Shown: positions 10,651-22,621 of the stretch, one piece after another
Numbering within the stretch: the stretch's first letter is position 1
Layout: every line of letters starts with the position of its first letter
Origin: Hypomyces perniciosus
Taxonomy: Eukaryota > Ascomycota > Sordariomycetes > Hypocreales > Hypocreaceae
Direction: 5' to 3'
NCBI GenBank assembly: GCA_008477525.1
Contig: SPDT01000006.1
Coordinates: 3,685,501 to 3,749,500 of the forward strand
Length of the DNA stretch: 64,000 nt
Made by a program: the position numbers and the translations under genes
Notes under the pieces: generated by a model
What the model was told of the DNA's origin: nothing
Databases searched by the model: none
The model's input: the letters and a program-made list of their open reading frames with translations, nothing else

Positions 10651-12937
10651 TCATCGCCGTCCGCTTGGTCCCTTGGGAGGGTCCCTGACCAGGAGCCTGA
10701 CTTTACCATCCCCGATCTCAATACCCTGACTGAGGATGTCGACAGTCTCCTTCTCCTCTTCCGGTCCCTCTCTTGCCAGCGACTTGTCCCAGCTGCCTGC
10801 ATCCACTCCCAAGATGCCACCCATATTGTTTCGGTCGCCTGGCACGGAGAACTCCCGGTAGGCGTACCTCCATTCATTCAAGAAGGCCCGGATTGCCTTG
10901 CCCACCTTGTCCTTGCCGTTCTTACTGTGGTGGCCGGTTCCTGTGATGGCATAAATCGGTCGTCCTTCCTTCTCGTTCTCCAGGAGGATTCTTTCCAGGT
11001 ATTCTACAGCTTCTTCGGGATGAAGGCCATGGAGGTCGACATAGACTTCAGACGAGCCGTCCAAGTTCTTGTTGCGCTCCTCGTAGAGCTCGCGAGCCGC
11101 CTCCCTGTGCGCCTTTCTCATCAAGTCATTCTCGCTCTGACCGCGAAGGCTGAGGGCCTTGGCAGCGCGAGCATCGTTGCGATTCCACGCTTGAGCAGCA
11201 CTACTTCTTCATCAGCCCACACTCCTTAACAGAATCCCGCGGACCTTCCATGTAAACATACCTTTGTAGGAACTTATTGCGAAGGCCGCCGTGCTTGATT
11301 GCCTCTTGGCGGGCCTTCAGATATGCCTTGTTTGCTCGCTCCCCAGTTTCCAACCACGGAATGTGCTTAGGACTCGGAATCGCAAGAGCGGCTGCGCTGT
11401 TCTCGCCGTTCTTAACGGGAGTTGGGTTTCCATTGCTCGCCATTCTTCTAGACTCGGGGCGAGGAGATCCAGGCGCAGGTGGGTTCATTTTGACGATGTC
11501 TGCCAAGGAGCTTGGGGCCCCGTTTTCTTTATGGCCGTGCCCGTGCCCCCCACGCTTGCCGTGGTGCTTCTTTCCCTGTTTTGCAGCGGCAGAACCGAGA
11601 GATGGGAATGCCTCGTTATCATCGAGAGCTGGAGCCATTGCATTTGTCTCTTTGGCCTGTTGTCGACTGCCAGGTCGCGACCTGGGACGGGGGCTCTCAG
11701 CACGATGCAAAGACCTCAGTCCAGGCGGTCCGTTGATCCCGACACTGGCAAATTTGGGGCTTCCCACAAAGTTCCCTAGCTGGTCTGAGGTTCCCGACTG
11801 CAATGAAGGGAAAGAATTCATGTCCTGGAGCATCAGATTACCTTGCCCCTGTGGTGGGGTATTTGAACCTCCATCCATGGACAGCTTGCTCATAAGTTTG
11901 GTCGGATCGTGCGAGAAAATGCACGTATCGCCTGCTAGACAATTCCCCATTACCCAATATCTATACAAGGCCCAATTAGTTTCGGTGCTTTGAGTATGCT
12001 TCGGAGCCTGCCGCACTTACTTGCAAAGGTGGTTGCTGAGGTCGTGGCTGAACCGACAGTCTGCACGCAGGCACTGGCCAGTTGACATGTAGAATTTGCA
12101 GATTACACCGGATTTTTGGTTCACGGGGGTGGACGGGCGTCCTTCAGCGGATATCGATTTGCCAATCAGAACGTTCTTGGGTTCTTCAAGGGACACCCCG
12201 CCCTCATGTAGCCCGGTTTCCATCATGGATGCAATAGTTGCGCTCAGATCATAGTTGTGCGTTGCTAGAGCTGATTCAATCTCCTCGTCAGTCCTGGTCT
12301 GCCCCAGGATTGATCTGAGCATGTCGTAGGGAGACATGTCAATTTGCTGCGAGGACATGGATGAGAACTCAGGAGCAGCAGCATTGAGGCTCTTCGTCGT
12401 GCCAACCGACGACGAGAGACTAACGGTATCATCATTGACAAGCCAGTCGACATTTTCAATCTGGTATTCTCCAAGGATCTCCGGAGCCGGAGTGGGGTCA
12501 CTAGCAAACTCATATGCATTGAGATTTGGGCTATGGGGTATCGCAGGGGTCGCAAAGGCCAGCCGAGGGGAGGCTCGCGGCGATGAAAAGGGTGAGGCCG
12601 TTGACGACTTTCTGTTGAATGTGGAGGGAATAAATCCGGGTGGCGCAAGAGGACTCACAGCAAGTCGCGGAGATCCAGACAAAGGCGTTCCGCTCCGCCA
12701 CGAAGCCGGCGATGGTCGTCGGAGGATGGTTTGGCGTATGGGAGGCGGTGACGTCGAGGTGCCTCCCCCCTCACGATATCTCCACATGACATCGAGGATT
12801 GCATTGTCAAGAGACATGCCCGTGAGCGTTGTCTCTTTTCTAAAAAGCTCCTCGATTTTATCAGTCTTGTCCTCATCCTCGAGCCTCGGGTCCTGCAGGA
12901 CGGGCAGGCACATCTCGTAGTGCTCGTCCAACACCAT
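10651..12937 (-). CDS. CCCH zinc-finger, DUF1771 and Smr-domain protein
   Basis: Exons 12937-12021, 11960-11262 and 11200-10651 give 721 aa; all junctions keep frame and have GT-AG ends. An acidic N-terminal helix is followed by Ser/Pro-rich sequence. A CUE-like segment (DEEIESALATHNYDLSATIASMM, about 225-247) comes next, then two CCCH fingers near 282-318 (CKFYMSTGQCLRADCRFSH and CKYWVMGNCLAGDTCIFSH). The DUF1771 helix pair (AAQAWNRNDARAAKALSLRGQ..HREAARELYEERN) spans about 540-585. An Smr domain at about 591-675 has VDLHGLHPEEAVEYL and AITGTGHHSKNGKDKVGKAI. Eukaryotic Smr proteins such as yeast Cue2 cut or rescue mRNA on stalled ribosomes; the CCCH fingers suggest RNA binding. A role in mRNA surveillance is inference. 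Confidence 0.87.
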
Positions 12938-14791
12938 GGTTGCGGATCCTCGAATCCAATATCAAAGTGGGTATTACGGATCGGCGGTATGCCAGTCAAG
13001 GGAGAGAGGTGTATGTATCTATGGCGGGCGGGCCAGGAGGAGCCGTGCTTGCGCTTGGCTTGTTCGATTGTACCGTGGCCAGAAAATGCAGGGCAAAATC
13101 AGGATTCGTAGCAAACTGTAACTCAAAAGGCAAGAGAAGAGCTTGCTGCCCGGGAGTCCATTAGCTTCGACCAGGGAAGAGAAATAAGCTACCCAAGGCG
13201 GCCGGATGGACGCGGCTCGGGGCTGAGGAGGGAGGGCATCAAGGACTCACAACTCGAAACGAACTGGCAACAAAGACGATGTATTATAAAGGAGAAACGA
13301 GAAACGAGAAGCAGGAACACGCGCGTGGACCCAGGTTGAAGAAAGCGGAGAGGTGAACACAGCAAGGAGTCGACGTCTTACATGGCGGCGCAAACCCCGC
13401 TGGCCAACAAAGAGAGAAGAGGTCAAAGGAGTATCTGAACCAGAGAATTAGCTGCACCGCAGTCGTTCCCGATGGACGGACAATCAACGGTCCGGAGGCC
13501 CAGCACCACGATGGGCAGACTGGTCTCGTGGAGAAGATGAAGAAGCGTGATAGAGAGCTGTGCTGGTGCTAGGGATGGGGACGAGAGATGGGAGTCGCGA
13601 TGTGGAGGCGAAATTGCCCCTGTTCTCGACCAGTAGCAATGCTGCCTGGATGCCCTGGAGGCATAGTGGGCTGAGTGCTAGCATGCCACTGGACGCTCTC
13701 CCTAGGATCCCTCTAGCAGCTCGCCAGGGTCGACAAATGGGCCTCCACTGCGAGGGGCCGCGGTGGCGCTCCGGGCCAGCTGGGCTCGAACACTTTAAAA
13801 CGCGGGCTCTTGATAATCCTCTCCCTGAGCCTTTGGACGCCGTGGCTAATAGTACTACTACTACGGAGTACTACTGCTAGTACGACTCCGTACAAGGGCA
13901 CACCTTCGCTGTCCACCCTTATGAGACACCAGCAACATCAGCTCAATGTGAACTACTATTGCGAAGTGGACGCTAATGATCGTCCGGGAATTCCATCTTT
14001 TGATTCGTGTTCAGTTTCCACGTCCGTCCAGCGGGAGCTGATGGTGATTGGCGGAGACGATAGGTGCTGCGATGCTTCTGCAATTGCTTTGCTGGAGACA
14101 GTGGTGACGTGGTCAATTCATCACTGGGGCTCTGGAAAACACTCCCAGCAGAAGACAGATATATGATAATCCTCTCAATGCTCCTACTATTATTTTTCTT
14201 CTCTTTCCAGGCTCATTTTTAAATCCCAGTTCATAGTCAACTCTCTTGTCTCCTCTACGCGTGACGGATCAGGTGACTGATTTCCAAGAGATAGAGAACC
14301 AGGTTCCCGGTAACCCTCATTAAAGTTCTTGGTGGACAGGCCGCGACTAGGATGTCCCAATGCTAGGTAGGTTGGGGTATACTCCGTACAAGCCATGTAG
14401 TGCTATCATCTCAAACATCGCTTTTATGAAGCAATCTGTCCTCTTGCTCTCCTGAGCTTTGAAGTATGAGTAAGGTAGAGTAGTATTGGCGGTTTCCATT
14501 TATTTGCCAAACCCATTCACAAGTAAGTGGGGAAAGTATTCCATGGCCATCCATTTTGCTACAATTCCCTCTTATTCTCATAGGCTGGCAAAAGTACAGA
14601 CATGGGCGTTGACATATGGTGTGTCATGATGGTGTCGTGGCAGTACCGCGCAGCAATGCTTGGTCTAGTACAGAAAGCTATAGGTAGGGTATCGATGGAT
14701 GTGCTCCATAGTACAGTATTAATGCCAATCATATTGAGTCCTATTATATCCTTTGTTGCTGCATGCATATTCTGGGCTCTCGAGGATGCTG
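12938..14791. other. Gene-free stretch of about 1.85 kb
   Basis: Lies between the start of the CCCH/Smr gene and the stop of the F-box/JmjC gene. Open frames here are short and without domain character. Copies of the dispersed 9-mer occur at 13862-13870 and 14380-14388. Confidence 0.5.
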
Positions 14792-16364
14792 TTAAGGCAC
14801 CTCTTCATCATCACCTCCGAACCCAAAGCTGAATCCTTCTGCTTCTTGTTCCTCATCTCGGCCAACAGCAGTGTCCCACTTTCGTTTCTTGCCATTTTTC
14901 TTGTCCGCCAGCTCGAGCGCCCTCTCCAGAAGCTCTGGGTACTCGTTTTTGAGTCTTTCCGTAAAGAGTTCGAATGGATTCTCGATATCCCGCGAGAATC
15001 CACTCACCTGGTCCGGCTTGTCCCTCAGAAATGATAGCACTTCGGAGATGAGATTCAGACTCGGGGACTGAGGTACAAAGTTCTGCGTCAACGCAATGCC
15101 TTTCTCGATGTTTACCACAAGATGCCACCATCCACTTGGGACATGAAGAATTTCCCCAGCGCTACAGATGCCTTCGACACACTCGGGCATCTGTCGTGCC
15201 TCATCGTGAAAGGTGAGCAGCCACTCGGCAATGCTCAGCGGACTCGTGACCTCACTGCTATCCTTGGACACATATACTCCAGGCACTTCAGCCGCTGGTG
15301 GGAACATGATCCAATACTTGGCACCTTGAATCACGGCGTTCCAGGCACTCGTGCCATTGGGGTCCTTGTGGAAGGTGGAGCCACTCCGCTCAGGCCCGAC
15401 GATCAACCACCGATGAGCTGGTCGTTCTTGTCCCAGGACTTCAAAGAGGTCCGGCCCAAAGCACTCCGGCCGCCAATATGCGGCGTCAGCATCACGACCG
15501 ACCTTGATTCCCATCTTTTCTGCAAACTTGCGATCGAACAAATATAAGGGGCTTTCGTCTTTGTTCTTGTTCATGTAATCGCAGTACCGGGAAAAGGTCC
15601 AATCGACTACCTCAGCTCGAAACTCGACATCAGCGTACTCTTGAAGCAGGCTGTCAATGGTCCATTGAGAGCAAACAGGCCATTCTTGAATGCATTCCGT
15701 CAAAATGAAAGGCTGTTCAGTCCATTGCTCAGCGTACTCAGCGTAGGTGAGGTTCTCAAAACGGCGGATCTGATTTGCCTTGGGAATTCCGTTGACAAAC
15801 TTTGCCAGGTCGATATTGCTACAGGCAAAGGGCCGATGTAAGACGTCGGAAAAAACGTTACCACAGTCGACGTTGGCTTGCTTGTTGCTTGGAAAACCAA
15901 GCACGGTTGATCTCCATGTGCCCTGCCATTTAATTGATAGGTTATTCTTGAGCTGAGACCTACAGTAGTTTCAGGTCAGCCTCCACGAGGTATGCAATCT
16001 TGCCATTGTAAGACTAAAGAACCTCGCGCTACGGAGTACACACTGTGAAAGGCCTTTAAACTTACTGCAGGTACAAGGTTTTCCACAAGTCCTCGGAATG
16101 ACAAAAGGCGTAGAAGAATTTGCATGTAGACCCAAGGTTCAGAAGGGCAAGCCTATCGAAATTTTCCAGAACAACGGTAAGAATCTCATCTGGTAGGATA
16201 GCCCAAGTGCCGATACAGCGGCGAGCATTCGGCCTATCGGAGAGATACTGATTGCCTAATGGTTTGACTCCAAGAGGGTGGGTTGGAATTGAGTCAGACT
16301 GTTGGGCAATGCTAATGGCTGAGTCACTGCATTCGTCAGGGCCGCTGGGGAGTGCAGAGGGCAT
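14792..16364 (-). CDS. F-box and JmjC (JMJD6-like) protein
   Basis: Exons 16364-16066 and 15959-14792 give 488 aa. The intron (GTAAGT..TAG) joins LWKTLYLQ to SQLKNNLS. I chose ATG 16362-16364; the frame is open somewhat further upstream, but only without an ATG. The N-terminal third holds an F-box (WAILPDEILTVVLENFDRLALLNLGSTCKFFYAF, about 53-87). The JmjC part has the iron ligands His297 and Asp299 in GSTFHKDPNGTSAWNAVIQG and His379 in LHVPSGWWHLVVN, the same arrangement as JMJD6. An acidic, Gly/Phe-rich tail ends the protein. The Fe(II)/2-oxoglutarate site looks intact, so lysyl hydroxylase or demethylase activity is possible. The F-box suggests an SCF ubiquitin-ligase link. The substrate is unknown. 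Confidence 0.88.
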
Positions 16365-17079
16365 GGCGGATGATGCTGTTCGGAACGGCTCGTCGCCTCT
16401 TGCAAAGCCGTATCTAAACGAGAGAGACGGATGATTCAACAAACAACGAGATGGCTTATTGAGTCACAAACTTTAAAGGGAATAAGAAAATGCGTCAAAG
16501 CAATAAATAATTAAGGCTGTATGACAGTGGTGACGAGACAACAAAGGAGAGGAAACACGGCCCGTGATGCTGCAGAGTGGGAATGACGAGTCTGTCCAAT
16601 CGCCGTTTGATGGGGCTCACTGTGCAGATCCGTTATCGTCAATCGCTTTCACGAGATTTTTTTTTGCTACTCGCGCTGAGGAAGAAAAAAAAAATTGCTA
16701 CAGTGCACAGCAGCGCCCAGAGGTACCCTAACCATGGGCCCCACCATCCAACTCCAAGCCTCTGATTGGCTGGACTAATGGTGGGCTGGAGGGAAAAATT
16801 ACAAGTCCACCATCGCCCCTCAGTCGACTTTTTTTTTCTTTCTCCTCTCCCACCCTCACAGGAACATTACAACCATATACATCACGCTTTTTCCCTAGAT
16901 TTTGTCGGCTCTCGTTTGTATCGGGAGCGCACGAATCTAGACGACTACTCTTCTTTTAACGACCGTCGACAGCCTTCTCTTGTGAGGAGTCTGTGACCTT
17001 TTTTTCTTTTCAACCGCCACTCCGCGCATTTCCTAGATCGAGCTGTGCTTGATCTAGATTTCTTTCTGCCACCGCAATC
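16365..17079. promoter_or_regulatory. Divergent promoter region, F-box/JmjC and eIF4A
   Basis: About 715 bp between two divergent starts. A T/C-rich run near 16830-16860 and the CT-rich 5' leader up to 17079 are typical upstream of strongly expressed fungal genes. No ORF of note. Confidence 0.5.
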
Positions 17080-18326
17080 ATGGCTACCGATAAGGGACTC
17101 GAGGACGTCCCCGAGGGTAAGTCTCGCTCCCTGATATTTCAAAATCCCTCAGCCGAAATCCTGTGGAATCGTGGTTGGCTATTGTTGGGGCGCATTCGGG
17201 CGCAATGCTCTACCCCACGATACCTCACTTTTCCGCGGACCACAACCCCGCTCTAGTTGCTCCAGTTGCTGATAATCCTTGCGTTACAGGACAGATCGAG
17301 TCCAACTATGACGAGACCATTGACTCTTTCGATGACATGAACCTCAAGTCGGAACTGCTCCGTGGTAGTGAGTGTGCCCCCTCCCCCGCGAGACGACGTC
17401 ACGAGGGTCTGACAAGGGGCTAGTCTATGCCTACGGTTTCGAACGCCCCTCTGCTATTCAGCAGCGGGCCATTATGCCTGTCATCAAGGGCCACGATGTC
17501 ATTGCCCAAGCCCAGTCCGGTACTGGAAAGACGGCTACTTTCTCCATCTCTGTTCTCCAGAAGATCGACCCCGCGGTCAAGCAGTGCCAGGCTCTTATTC
17601 TGGCCCCCACCCGTGAGCTTGCTCAGCAGATCCAGAAGGTCGTCGTTGCTATTGGCGACTTCATGAATGTTGAGTGCCATGCCTGCATTGGTGGAACCAG
17701 TGTCCGTGATGACATGAAGGCCCTCCAGGATGGCCCCCAGGTCGTCGTTGGTACCCCTGGACGTGTTCACGACATGATCCAGCGTCGTTTCCTCAAGACG
17801 GATGCTATGAAGATGTTCGTCCTTGACGAGGCCGACGAGATGCTTTCTGTAAGAATTCATGCCTTCCTGCTGATATAACCCTCACTAACAATCTATCCAG
17901 CGTGGTTTCACCGACCAAATCTACGACATCTTCCAGCTTCTTCCTCAGTCCACCCAGGTTGTCCTGCTTTCGGCTACCATGCCTCAGGATGTCCTCGAGG
18001 TCACCACCAGATTCATGCGCGACCCCGTTCGCATCCTGGTCAAGAAGGACGAACTTACCCTGGAGGGTATTAAGCAGTTCTACATTGCTGTTGACAAGGA
18101 GGAGTGGAAGCTCGACACTCTCTCTGATCTCTACGAGACTGTCACAATCACCCAGGCCGTCATCTTCTGCAACACCCGCAGAAAGGTCGACTGGCTCACT
18201 GACAAGCTCACCGCCCGTGACTTCACTGTCTCGGCTATGCACGGTGACATGGACCAGGCTCAGCGTGACCTGATTATGAAGGAGTTCCGATCCGGTTCTT
18301 CTCGTGTCCTGATTGCCACTGATCTG

Positions 18327-18358
<32 letters not shown>

Positions 18359-18554
18359 CCTGGTCATCAACTACGATCTCCCCGCCAACCGAGAGAACTA
18401 CATCCACCGTATCGGTCGTGGTGGTCGATTCGGCCGAAAGGGTGTTGCCATCAACTTCGTCACCGCCGAAGATGTCCGCATGATGCGTGAAATCGAGCAA
18501 TTCTACAGCACTCAGATCGAGGAAATGCCCATGAACGTTGCCGACCTCATCTAA
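17080..18554 (+). CDS. TIF1: Translation initiation factor eIF4A (DEAD-box helicase)
   Basis: Exons 17080-17116, 17290-17367, 17424-17848 and 17901-18554 give 397 aa, the normal eIF4A length. This is the RNA helicase of the eIF4F cap-binding complex that unwinds 5' UTRs for 40S scanning. Motifs in order are the Q motif [10 protein letters not shown], Walker A AQSGTGKT (68-75), [16 protein letters not shown] (173-176), SAT (204-206), [25 protein letters not shown] and [13 protein letters not shown]. The C-terminus ends NVADLI as in eIF4A rather than eIF4A-III. Near-uniform C-ending codons suggest high expression. The first coding exon is only 12 codons, so the start depends on intron 17117-17289. 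Confidence 0.97.
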
Positions 18555-19329
18555 GCATATCATCATATCGGATTTCTTCTCGGGCTGCCTCATATCGGGG
18601 GGGGCAGCCCTCTTCACGGCAGTCAGGCATCTGTGGGAGTGTTTAGGGTGATTTTTTGTTGGTAGCTGCTGATAGATTCGCGTTTCTAGAGGGCCACCTG
18701 GGACTGCATTGAAGCTAGTCTCAAGGGTGACCGAAGGGAAAAGGGGCCGGGATTGGCTCAAAAGGCTCGGGAAGTCCTTTGCACCTTAATGACTGAAGGT
18801 GCGGCGGGCAACCAAAAAGTAATGCAATGATTCCTCTTTTTTTTAAACCCTGCTCCTGTCGCCCCTATGCCTGTATCTAGGAGTCGCTATCATGATGAGA
18901 AATGTTTTCAAAAGTTCAAATGATGGTCTTTGCAAGTGACATTAAGTTGTGAGATGCACCGGTGATTGATTTACTTGTAAACTGAGCCTGTAGGTTGGAC
19001 ATCTACTAGCTCTTTGAGAAATGAAAAATGCCATCACAAGCCAAGTGACAAGAGGAAGCCGGACACATAGCGCGCGCACACACGCACACACACACACGCA
19101 AGTTCATTATTGTGATCATTGTACAGTAAGTAAATTATGGAACGCTAAAATGTCCAGTAGATGTCGAATCCAGTTACGACATGAATCTTTATCCCACCCG
19201 AAATAACGCCCAGTGGTATAATTATACTCCAAACAAGTCTCCAGCCTCGCTGAAAATCCCACCATAGGTAATAACAACAAAGAAAAGGTCTCATCATCAT
19301 GTTCTTTTAACCCAAAAACAAAACCGCCC
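18555..19329. other. Convergent intergenic spacer with CA repeat
   Basis: About 775 bp between the eIF4A stop and the stop of the membrane-protein gene. It contains the purine/pyrimidine repeat at 19071-19100 and no recognisable gene. Confidence 0.6.
19071..19100. repeat. CG/CA dinucleotide microsatellite
   Basis: An alternating CGCGCG-then-CACACA run, interrupted twice by CG. Alternating purine-pyrimidine sequence of this kind can adopt Z-DNA, which is untested here. Confidence 0.85.
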
Positions 19330-20989
19330 CTACATGGCCTGCCCAAATGTTGTCCGGACTGGTGGCGGGGTTGCAATAACAGGGGCGCTATATGCGCCTG
19401 GGATGGGAACGGCCTCATAGGTAGGCTCATCCGCGGCGACCGGAGCATGCTGTTGCATAGTTTGCGCCGGCGGCACCTCTGTGGGCAGCGGTAATGTCAT
19501 TGACGAGATGGGAGTCAGAGGGCTCTGGGTCTTGGGTGTCGCGGAGGGAGCCTTGGGTGGAGGAGCCTGGAGTTTGAACGTCGGTAGAGGCCTGCTGGCA
19601 AACTGAGATTGAGGCTCGACTACTTGAACTCCAGGGGTGAAAGGGCTTTTCTCGTCGATATCTGCCAGGTTTCCGAAGCCGACGGGAGCGTGGCGCGGTG
19701 ACATGGCGTACTGGCTCAGGGCCGGTGACTTGGGTGGGAAGCCAGTTGTGGTGGCTCCAAAGGTGGGAGACTTGGGGAAGCCAGGAGTGTTGGGGGCAGA
19801 CTGGCTACGCAGTTGAGCGAGGTAAAAGTCGGAGCGAGCGCGGTCTCGAATATCCATAGACTTGTGCAGGCGTCGTTTGGAGAAGTAGCGGTAGAAGACG
19901 ATGCTGTAGAGCATGATGCTGATGACTTCAACGACCACTTCGATGATGATACAGATGAGAGTCCAGTTCTGGAGACGGCAGACGAGAGTGTATTTGACCT
20001 TGTCGGAGAACACCTCGGCTCGTGTATTCTGTACGCAGGACCATCCCCACATATCTTTGTTGTTACCACTGTTCTTGGCGTTGGAGAAGATGGCGGCGGC
20101 TAAAACCCACAGGATCAAGCTGACGATAAACTGCGCAAGGGTGCGTGTAAGTTAATGGCGAATGACGCTTTCATGGGATTGGGGGCTTACCCAGCCGATG
20201 GCAAACATGGTGTAATAGGTGCCAACCTTCTCAGCTCGTCTGTGTCCTCCCCGGCAATAAGCGAAGAAGACGAAGACAGAAATAGCGAGGGACAGACAAG
20301 CCATGGCGAGAACAAGCTTCTGGGCCCAGGGATCGGTACCAGCAGCCCAGGCCGGCATCTTGCTCTGGTCCGGCAGGTGCTTGGTGGCATTGAAAATAGC
20401 AAACGAGGAGGAGAGCATGGCGAGGATGATAAGAGAGCAGCTGAAATGCACACTCCGAAGGGCAAACTTGGCTACCCGAACACGAGTCTTGATTTTCTAT
20501 AAAGGCAGGTAGGTTAGCTTGCCATAGACCAAACCCGACACGATGAATAAGTGAAAGAGAACATACGATATCCTTGGCCTGCTGCTTTTCGGTTTCTACC
20601 TCACGCTTCTCGAGCGTTTCTTCCTCGCGGAATGTAGGACTCAGAGGGTTAGTGAATTGCCTGCCAGGTGTTCCGGGTACCTTCATGGCGCTCTTGAGGG
20701 GAGACCTGGGCGTCATCGGGATAGCGACGGACTCTCTCTGGTTGTTGATGTAACCAAAGCCAACATCGCCAGGCTGGGGTTGGGGGACGTGAGATTTGAA
20801 GTGGTCTGAGAAGGATGACGACCGAGACTCTACTGGAGAGTGGACTGAGGTTGCTTCGGCGAAGCGAGGTGTTCGAGGCCCCTTGAGGGAACCATCTGAT
20901 GAGGAACTTGAAGATGATCCAGTTCGTGTAGGAGCGAGATTCAGGTTCAGCGCGGCAGGCCGCCTCTTCTCATCATTGCCTTCGCCCAT
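19330..20989 (-). CDS. Four-helix (MARVEL-like) membrane protein
   Basis: Exons 20989-20567, 20496-20191 and 20130-19330 give 509 aa, all in frame with GT-AG introns. The N-terminal 140 residues are Ser-rich and disordered and end in a charged helix (EEETLEKREVETEKQQAKDI). Four hydrophobic segments follow: FSCSLIILAMLSSSFAIFN, KLVLAMACLSLAISVFVFFAY, YYTMFAIGWFIVSLILWVLAAAIF, and NWTLICIIIEVVVEVISIMLYSIVFYRYF. Between the last two is a Cys-containing loop (WGWSCV..YTLVCR). The C-terminal third is Pro/Ser/Thr-rich. Four helices with such a loop fit MARVEL topology. Many filamentous fungi have similar uncharacterised plasma-membrane proteins. Function is unknown. Confidence 0.8.
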
Positions 20990-22240
20990 GACTGATAAGT
21001 AAGTGCGCTCGGCACTTGTGTCAGTGTGTGCTTTGGGTGGATTCGACTTGGACAGAAAGAGAGAATTGTCGTGTAAGACGATTTGATTTATTAGTGATAC
21101 TGACAACGACGCTGAGGACGCACGTTCCGACACAGTCGATCGATAGCAGTCCAGGAGCAGAATGGAAAAGAAAGACAGAGTACTTCGTACAATGATCACG
21201 ATTGGATTTGGTGAGACCAGCTATCGAAAAGCAGAGGGGGAGAGCGTGACTTAGACGTGGGAGCGTGGGATTTTTGAGGGCGGCAGCAACGAGAAGATGG
21301 GAGCAGCTCATTCGACCACCAGCAGGCGCCGAGCAAGGTGGGCAATGTGGAGCCCAGCAGTTTGAGGGCCGATGAAAGAACGAGTCTGCATGGGGCCCTC
21401 ACGGGCGGCTGGAGGGGAGGCGATCTGATAGGCAGGGCCTGAATGCAGACCAGCGACTGGGGTGGAGAGAGAGAGGGGTGTGATGCAAGAAAACGTGTGG
21501 TTAGGCGCCTAGTAATACTCCGTAGTAGTAGATGCAGACGGGAGGAGGAGGACAGATGCACAGTCTACCGAGGAATTGTACTGTACAGAGTACCTTCACA
21601 GCACGCGTATGTACCTATCATACGTAAGGTAGTACTCGTACAGAGCAAAAAGAGAGAAGGAGAGAAGACATAATATCAAAAAGTCTTCCAAGTTGTTTTC
21701 CTCTTCCCCCAGCGAGCGCCTCACCAGGATTGAGCAGCGTGCGGGCGCTTGTATCTAAGTGGTGGGCTGGCCCACGGCGATTAACTGCCCGCTCCGCTGT
21801 AGCTCAGCTCACTGACCAGACGAGATTTTCCTAGCAAAACCTTAAGTGCTCGCCCGCTTTCAGGGCTCAACCTCGCTGGGAGCCCCCCCCCGGCTTGCCG
21901 CTGAGGTGGATGCAGCGGCCAGTGACGAGTCCCCAAGGCCGGGCCCTGATTGGCGAGTGACCCCTGGCAGGTTTTTTGTCACTACCGTTGCGGGTCAGTG
22001 CATGGGGGCGGGAGACCTGAGCCCTCCATAGCCAATCAGTGCACACGGCGCCGTGACGGTCTTGCATGCCACATGTAGCCCGCACCTGTGGGCGGCAATG
22101 AGGCCTCTGGGATTCGTCAAGCTGCCCCTGGTTGGAATCTATCTAGTATTGAATTCGCTCACGTCTTCGGTCCCTTGCTCAGATCACAAACCACCCTCTT
22201 TTTTATTCTCTCCCTCTCTTTCTTTTACTGTTCATTCACC
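20990..22240. other. Upstream region without a clear gene
   Basis: About 1.25 kb upstream of the MARVEL-like gene. It contains a copy of the dispersed 9-mer at 21516-21524, TACTTCGTA near 21181 and a C8 run near 21885. Open frames are short and without domain character. Confidence 0.45.
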
Positions 22241-22621
22241 ATGGCGAGATCTGTCCAAGAAGATGAGTCGGAATCAAAAGTTGGCCACCGACGGATTTAT
22301 GTACTACGAAACACCGTTAAAAATAAAATCGCTAGTATGATGGAGCCTGTCAGCATTTACACACCTTCTGCCACGGAAAACATTGTTGCCGAGTCGGTTG
22401 ATCGGTTCCGGGGGGTTGGTTTGCCCGCCTGTCGGCCCATTTCTGGTCATGCGAACGTGTTGGTGATGTTTTGTGCGCTCTTGGCCATGCAGTGTGCCGC
22501 CGGTGAGCGAACCTCGTATATCACCGAATATGTATGCTCATCACCAACGGGCTCCACGAATTCAAGGCTTGGAACGAATTCTGGAATTTGGACAACTGTC
22601 GGATCTTACGACTTGTCATAA
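22241..22621 (+). CDS. Doubtful small protein, 126 aa
   Basis: An uninterrupted frame from ATG 22241 (context CACCATGG, preceded by a CT-rich leader typical of fungal start regions) to the stop at 22619-22621. Residues about 70-85 are hydrophobic (ANVLVMFCALLAMQCAAG). No domain or family is recognised. The strong start context is the main support. Absence of homology and isolation in a gene-poor stretch make it weak; it could be an orphan gene, a first exon or chance. Confidence 0.25.
   Translation: MARSVQEDESESKVGHRRIYVLRNTVKNKIASMMEPVSIYTPSATENIVAESVDRFRGVGLPACRPISGHANVLVMFCALLAMQCAAGERTSYITEYVCSSPTGSTNSRLGTNSGIWTTVGSYDLS

Noticed and set aside
17805..18761. A 318-residue open frame antisense to eIF4A
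   Set aside because: It mirrors highly biased eIF4A codons, where antisense frames stay open by composition; no domain is visible.
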